A DNA stretch of 18,600 nt from JBDTMT01 sp033764095 (lineage in GTDB: Bacteria > Desulfobacterota > Binatia > HRBIN30 > CADEER01), in NCBI GenBank assembly GCA_033764095.1, contig JANRJF010000017.1:1-18600 (forward strand). The letters run 5' to 3'. Of the stretch, positions 14,896 through 18,600 are shown one piece after another. A program made the translations under genes and the position numbers. The notes beneath the pieces are model-generated. The model ran no database searches, was not told the origin of the DNA, and was given only the letters and a program-made list of their open reading frames with translations. Position 1 is the first letter of the stretch. The number at the start of each line of letters is the position of its first letter.

Positions 14896-15762
14896 CTACT
14901 CGCCGCCCGACTTGCTCTGCGGCTGCGCCAGCTTGGTGCGCACCGCCTCCTCCAGCCAGCGGCTCAGCGCCGCCGCGTCGCCGCCGGCGACCAGGGTGCG
15001 CAAGCGCTCGACCTCGGCAGCGAAGGTCTGCGTCGCCGCCGCCAGCGCGTCGGCATTGGCGAGAAAGATGTCGCGCCACAGCTCCGGCGAGCTGGCGGCG
15101 ACGCGGGTGGTGTCGCGCCAGCTGCCGCCGGCCAACCCCGCCAGCGCCGGATCGACCGCCGCCAGCGCACGCACCAGCGCGTAGGCGACGACATGCGGCA
15201 GGTGGCTCACCCAGGCGAGCGCCTGGTCGTGCGCCGCCGGGCTCATCTCCTCGACGCGCGCGCCGACGCCCTCCCAGAGCGCGCGGATGCGGCCCAGGGC
15301 GCCGCGATCGGTGCGCGGCGTCGGCGTCAGGATGCACGCCGCGCCGTGGAACAGGTCGGCGCGCGCCGCCGTGGCGCCAGAGTCCTCGCTGCCGGCGATC
15401 GGATGAGCGCCGACGAACCGCCGCTCCACCGGCAGCAGCGCCTCGACCGCCGCGACGATCTCGCCCTTGACGCTGCCGACGTCGGTCAGCAGGGCGCCGG
15501 CCGGCACGTGCGGCAGCAGCGTCTCCACCATCGCCGCCGTGCTGCGTACCGGCACCGCCAGCACCACCAGATCGACCGCGCCGAGCGCGGCGAGGTCGCG
15601 CACCGTGCGGTCGACCAACCCGCGCTGGCGCGCCACCGCCAGGTTTGCTTCGCTGCGGCCGACGCCGATCGCTTCGCCGATCAGCCCGGCCTGCTTGGCC
15701 GCCAGGGCGAGCGAGCCGCCGATCAGGCCGACGCCGACGATCGCGGCGCGCTCAAAGCGCAA
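14896..15762 (-). CDS. tyrA: Prephenate (or arogenate) dehydrogenase
   Basis: 288 residues. It oxidises and decarboxylates prephenate to 4-hydroxyphenylpyruvate, or arogenate to tyrosine. The NAD(P) site is IVGVGLIGGSLA (G10-x-G-x2-G15), followed by LLTDVGSVKGEI, the substrate block GAHPIAGSEDSG (H120) and SHLPH (H187, H190). There is no ACT domain. Cofactor and substrate preference are not evident. The start is TTG at 15760-15762, just before the first beta strand. It overlaps the hisC 3' end by 11 bp, and its Shine-Dalgarno sequence (GGAGGAG, 7 bases upstream) is supplied by the Glu-Glu-Glu codons of HisC, pointing to translational coupling. Confidence 0.95.
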   Translation of the reverse strand: MRFERAAIVGVGLIGGSLALAAKQAGLIGEAIGVGRSEANLAVARQRGLVDRTVRDLAALGAVDLVVLAVPVRSTAAMVETLLPHVPAGALLTDVGSVKGEIVAAVEALLPVERRFVGAHPIAGSEDSGATAARADLFHGAACILTPTPRTDRGALGRIRALWEGVGARVEEMSPAAHDQALAWVSHLPHVVAYALVRALAAVDPALAGLAGGSWRDTTRVAASSPELWRDIFLANADALAAATQTFAAEVERLRTLVAGGDAAALSRWLEEAVRTKLAQPQSKSGGE

Positions 15763-16867
15763 CGCCGCGCTCCTCCTCGTGCTTGAGCCGCGTCAGCGCC
15801 GCGATCAGCCGCTCGTTCTCGGCCGGCGTGCCGACCGTCACCCGCACGTGCTCGGGGAAGCCGTACACCGGCACCGGGCGGACGATGACCCCCTGGCGCA
15901 GCAGCGCGTCGTAGAGCCGGGCGGCGTTGCCGACCCGCACCAGCAGGAAGTTGGCCCAGCTCGGCACGCATTCGTAGCCGAGGCCGGCGAGCGCCTCGCG
16001 CAGCACCGCCATCCCCTCGCGGTTCACCTGCCGGGTGCGCTCGACGTGCGCGTCGTCGTCGAGCGCCGCCAGCGCCGCCACCTGGGCGAGGGTGTTGACG
16101 TTGAACGGCGCGCGCAGGCGGTTGAGCAGGTCGATGATCGCCGGATGGGCGACGCCGTAGCCCACCCGCAGCCCGGCGAGGCCGTAGATCTTCGAGAAGG
16201 TGCGCAGCACGATCAGGAGATGGTCGGCGCCGACGTCGGCCAGCGCGTCGGGATAGCGCGGATCCTCGACGAACTCGGCGTACGCCTCGTCCATGACGAT
16301 CACCACGTCGCGCGGCACCGCGGCGAGGAACTCCTCCCACTGCTCGCGGAAGAAGATGGTGCCGGTCGGGTTGTTGGGGTTGGCGAGGAACACCAGGCGG
16401 GTCGCCGGCGTGATCGCCTCCGCCATCGCCTCGAGGTCGTGGGTGAAGTTGCGCAGCGGCACGATGATGCCCTTGCCGCCCTGCGCCTGCACCAGCATGC
16501 GGTAGATGACGAAGGCCTGGTCGGCCATCACCGCCTCTTCGCCGGCGTGCAGGAAGGTGCGCACGATGAGCTCGATGATCTCGTTCGAGCCGTTGCCGAA
16601 GATCAGCGACTCGGGCGAGACGCGCAGCTTGCGCGCCAGCCCGCGCTTCAGATGGTAGCAGCTGCCGTCCGGGTAGCGGTGCACGTCGGCCAGCGCGCCC
16701 TGCAACGCCGTCAGCGCCTTCGGCGAGGGGCCGAGCGGGTTCTCGTTCGACGCCAGCTTGATCGAGTCGCTGACCCCGTACTCGCGCTCCAGCTCGTCGA
16801 TCGGCTTGCCCGGCGGATAGGGCTCGAGGGAATGGAGCCAGGGCCGGACCAGGTTCTTGATGTTCAT
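15752..16867 (-). CDS. hisC: HisC-type aminotransferase (histidinol-phosphate or aromatic)
   Basis: 371-residue fold-type I PLP enzyme. Landmarks are KLASNENPLGPSP (37-49), NPNNPTGT (163-170), MDEAYAEF (192-199), the PLP lysine K226 in TFSKIYGLAGLRVGYG and a C-terminal substrate arginine R342 in VRVTVGTP. The family makes histidinol phosphate, but copies set between pheA and tyrA often transaminate phenylpyruvate and 4-hydroxyphenylpyruvate. Here the context (no his genes, overlapping pheA and tyrA) supports the aromatic role, alone or in addition. The ATG overlaps the pheA stop codon as ATGA. The frame is open far upstream inside pheA, which is a composition effect and not a fusion. Confidence 0.94.
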   Translation of the reverse strand: MNIKNLVRPWLHSLEPYPPGKPIDELEREYGVSDSIKLASNENPLGPSPKALTALQGALADVHRYPDGSCYHLKRGLARKLRVSPESLIFGNGSNEIIELIVRTFLHAGEEAVMADQAFVIYRMLVQAQGGKGIIVPLRNFTHDLEAMAEAITPATRLVFLANPNNPTGTIFFREQWEEFLAAVPRDVVIVMDEAYAEFVEDPRYPDALADVGADHLLIVLRTFSKIYGLAGLRVGYGVAHPAIIDLLNRLRAPFNVNTLAQVAALAALDDDAHVERTRQVNREGMAVLREALAGLGYECVPSWANFLLVRVGNAARLYDALLRQGVIVRPVPVYGFPEHVRVTVGTPAENERLIAALTRLKHEEERGVAL

Positions 16868-17970
16868 GCGTTCACCTCGCCCTCCGGCCAGCGCCAGGCG
16901 GGATACGACCCCAGCACCTTGACGAACTGCGCGCGGCGTTTGAGCGCCGCCAGCGCCTTGCCCATGCGCGGCTCGTCGGCATGGCCGGCGAGGTCGATGA
17001 AGAAGACGTATTCCCACGCCCGCCCCTTGAGCGGTCGCGACTCGATGGTGCTCAGGTTGATGCGCTGCCGGGCAAACGCCTCCAGCACCTTGAACAGCGC
17101 GCCGGACTCGTGCGGCACGGCGAACAGGATCGAGGTCTTGTCGTCGCCGGTCGGCTTGCTGGTCGGATCGTTGCTGATCACCAGGAAGCGCGTCACGTTG
17201 TTCGGCAGGTCCTGGATGCTGGCGGCGACCAGCTTGAGCTTGTAGCGCGCGGCGGCGCCGCGCCCGGCGATCGCCGCGGTGCCGGGCCGCTGCGCCGCCT
17301 CGGCGGCGGCGACCGCGTTGCTCGCCACCTCGACCAGCGGTACGCCGGGCAGGTGCTGCGCCAGCCAGCCGCGGCACTGCGCGAACGACTGCGGGTGCGA
17401 GACGATGCGCCGCACCCGCTGCGGGTCGCCGTGCTTGGCGAGCAGGCAGTGGTCGATGCGCAGCAGCACCTCGGCGGTGATCGACAGCGGCGAGGCGATG
17501 AAGCGGTCGAGCGTCTGCGCCACCACCCCTTCGGTCGAGTTTTCCACCGGCACCACGCCGTACTCGGCGCGGCCCCGTTCGACCTCGTCGAACACCGCGT
17601 CCACCGAGCCGAACGGCAGCAGGTTGGGCCCCGAACCGAACTGCTCCGCCGCCGCCTGCTGCGTGTAGGTACCGGCCGGGCCGAGGTAGGCGATGCGCAG
17701 CCCCTGCTCCAGGGCGCGACAGCTGGAGATCACCTCGCGGAAGATGCTGCGCATGTGCTCGGGCCGCAGCGGCCCGCCGTTGCGCCGCGCCAACCGCTGG
17801 TGGATGCCCTTCTCGCGCGCCGGCACGTACTTCGGTGCCTTGCCGTTGGCGTCCTTGGCGTGCCCGACCTGCTCGCACAGGCGGGCGCGCTGGTTGAGCA
17901 GGTCGACCAGCGTGTCGTCGAGCGCGTCGATCTGCGCGCGCAGCGCATCGAGGGAGGGAGTGCGGGCCAC
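16864..17970 (-). CDS. pheA: Bifunctional chorismate mutase/prephenate dehydratase (P-protein)
   Basis: 368 residues from GTG at 17968-17970. The chorismate mutase domain (about 5-90) has R11, R28, K39 and R52-E53 at positions matching the E. coli active site. The prephenate dehydratase domain (about 93-270) has IAYLGPAGTYT, VPVENSTEG and the catalytic TRF (260-262). The ACT domain (about 278-360) has GAL (290-292) and ESRP (310-313), the phenylalanine-binding signatures, so feedback inhibition by phenylalanine is expected. The open frame extends 53 codons upstream into the miaA gap with no family resemblance. AGGA lies 9 bases before the chosen GTG. It ends in ATGA overlap with hisC. Confidence 0.96.
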   Translation of the reverse strand: MARTPSLDALRAQIDALDDTLVDLLNQRARLCEQVGHAKDANGKAPKYVPAREKGIHQRLARRNGGPLRPEHMRSIFREVISSCRALEQGLRIAYLGPAGTYTQQAAAEQFGSGPNLLPFGSVDAVFDEVERGRAEYGVVPVENSTEGVVAQTLDRFIASPLSITAEVLLRIDHCLLAKHGDPQRVRRIVSHPQSFAQCRGWLAQHLPGVPLVEVASNAVAAAEAAQRPGTAAIAGRGAAARYKLKLVAASIQDLPNNVTRFLVISNDPTSKPTGDDKTSILFAVPHESGALFKVLEAFARQRINLSTIESRPLKGRAWEYVFFIDLAGHADEPRMGKALAALKRRAQFVKVLGSYPAWRWPEGEVNA

Positions 17971-18037
17971 GACCCGTTGTCCTAGCAGGGGTGTTCGGTC
18001 GCCTCCAGCCGTCTTCGCAACTGGCCATCGGCCCTTG

Positions 18038-18079
18038 GGCGTCAGGCGTCGGCTGGTAGCTGACGGCAGACGGCTACCG
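18038..18079. repeat. Heptad repeat in the miaA-pheA gap
   Basis: Units GGCGTCA, GGCGTCG, GCTGGTA, GCTGACG, GCAGACG and GCTACCG run without gaps. GGTAGC (18055-18060) and GCTACC (18073-18078) form a 6-bp stem across the miaA stop codon (18074-18076). It is more degenerate than the other repeat gaps. The remainder of the gap (17971-18037) shows nothing clear. Confidence 0.65.
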
Positions 18080-18600
18080 CCCGCCGCTACCGACCGTGCC
18101 CACGAGCGCGTGGATGGGCGCATCGGCATCCACCCACTCCACCGTCGGGTCGCCGCGAAACCAGGTCATCTGCCGCTTGGCCAACCGCCGCGTCGCCTGG
18201 CGCATCGCCGCCAGCGCCGTCTCCAGGTCGCAGGCGCCGTCGAGGAAGGCGCCCAGCTCGCGATAGCCGATGCTGCGCAGTGCCGGCAGCGCCGCCGTGT
18301 AGCCCTGCGCGCGCAGCCCGCGCAGCTCGTCGAGCAGGCCGGCGTCGAGCATCGCCGCGCAGCGCGCGTCGAGCCGTGCCGCCAGCACGGCGCGCGGCAG
18401 GCGCAGGGCGACGACGCGCATCGGCACCACCTCGGCGGCGAAGCCGTGCGCCGCCTGCCAGCGGCTGAGCGGCTCGCCGGTCAGCTCCAGCACCTCGAGC
18501 GCGCGGATCAGGCGCAGGCGGTCGTTGGCGTGCAGGCGCGCCGCCGCGGCCGGGTCGCGCCGCGCGAGCTCGGCGTGCAGGGCGCCCGGCGCGGCAGCCT
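18074..18600 (-). CDS. miaA: tRNA dimethylallyltransferase (5' end cut by window edge)
   Basis: The C-terminal 174 codons of the enzyme that adds a dimethylallyl group to A37 of tRNAs reading UNN codons. The visible part begins in the conserved stretch ARLHANDRLRLIRALEV, then LTGEPLSRW, ALRSIGYRELGAF and TRRLAKRQMTWFRGDP, all typical of MiaA. The P-loop and the first part of the catalytic domain lie beyond the window. The C-terminus is short, as in many bacteria. In many bacteria miaA lies near mutL and hfq; here it is upstream of pheA by 103 bp and may be the previous transcription unit. Confidence 0.95.
   Translation of the reverse strand, partial: AAAPGALHAELARRDPAAAARLHANDRLRLIRALEVLELTGEPLSRWQAAHGFAAEVVPMRVVALRLPRAVLAARLDARCAAMLDAGLLDELRGLRAQGYTAALPALRSIGYRELGAFLDGACDLETALAAMRQATRRLAKRQMTWFRGDPTVEWVDADAPIHALVGTVGSGGR

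Noticed and set aside
17971..18010. Promoter for pheA
   Set aside because: TAGGAC could serve as a -10 box, but no acceptable -35 box lies 16-18 bases upstream, so I do not call it.
15752..18028. Apparent 758-residue fusion ending in HisC
   Set aside because: The hisC frame stays open through pheA by composition alone. HisC begins at 16867, at an ATGA overlap, with a normal family N-terminus.

Overview
This is a very GC-rich window (roughly 70% by eye) from a Gram-negative bacterium. An IHF-beta-type DNA-bending protein sits directly behind rpsA. There is a lipoprotein YafK-like L,D-transpeptidase. The order miaA-pheA-hisC-tyrA-aroA-cmk-rpsA-ihfB follows the proteobacterial 'aroA-cmk-rpsA-ihfB' neighbourhood. 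A deltaproteobacteria-like lineage (Myxococcota, Desulfobacterota, Binatota or a relative) would fit, but the sequence alone does not settle this. All genes are on the minus strand except corA.

Layout in minus-strand transcription order (right to left). The right part (18600 to 10615) is a housekeeping block: 3' part of miaA, then pheA (chorismate mutase-prephenate dehydratase), hisC (aromatic/histidinol-phosphate aminotransferase), tyrA (prephenate dehydrogenase), aroA (EPSP synthase), cmk, rpsA and ihfB. pheA, hisC and tyrA overlap one another. Together they take chorismate to phenylalanine and tyrosine, and aroA supplies the step before chorismate. rpsA has its own good promoter, whose -35 box contains the cmk stop codon. 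A HIT-family nucleotide hydrolase/phosphorylase follows (10474 to 9989). It converges on the plus-strand corA (8919 to 9890), and a perfect 36-bp inverted repeat fills the gap between the two.

The middle part (8814 to 2236) holds an APH-like small-molecule kinase divergent from corA, an orphan six-TM histidine kinase, a ChlI/MoxR-like AAA+ ATPase, its probable partner VWA-domain protein, and the L,D-transpeptidase lipoprotein. The left edge (2012 to 1) is the first 670 codons of mutS.

Two signals cut across the gene list. First, three genes (AAA+ ATPase, APH-like kinase, corA) share one start-site design: TTGCC(G/C), exactly 17 bases, TAT(A/C)G(T/G), then only 6-9 bases to the ATG. This predicts leaderless or nearly leaderless mRNAs. 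Second, most intergenic gaps hold an inverted pair of short tandem repeats with a 6- to 8-bp unit. The unit sequence differs at every gap (GTGACCG; GGCTGTTA/GGGGATTA; CCACAAAG/GCACGAAG; GCCATNN; GGGCTC; GCACGGAG; GCNGACG), while the architecture recurs. That recurring intergenic architecture is the most unusual thing in the window. No tRNA, rRNA, CRISPR array, insertion sequence or phage gene was seen.
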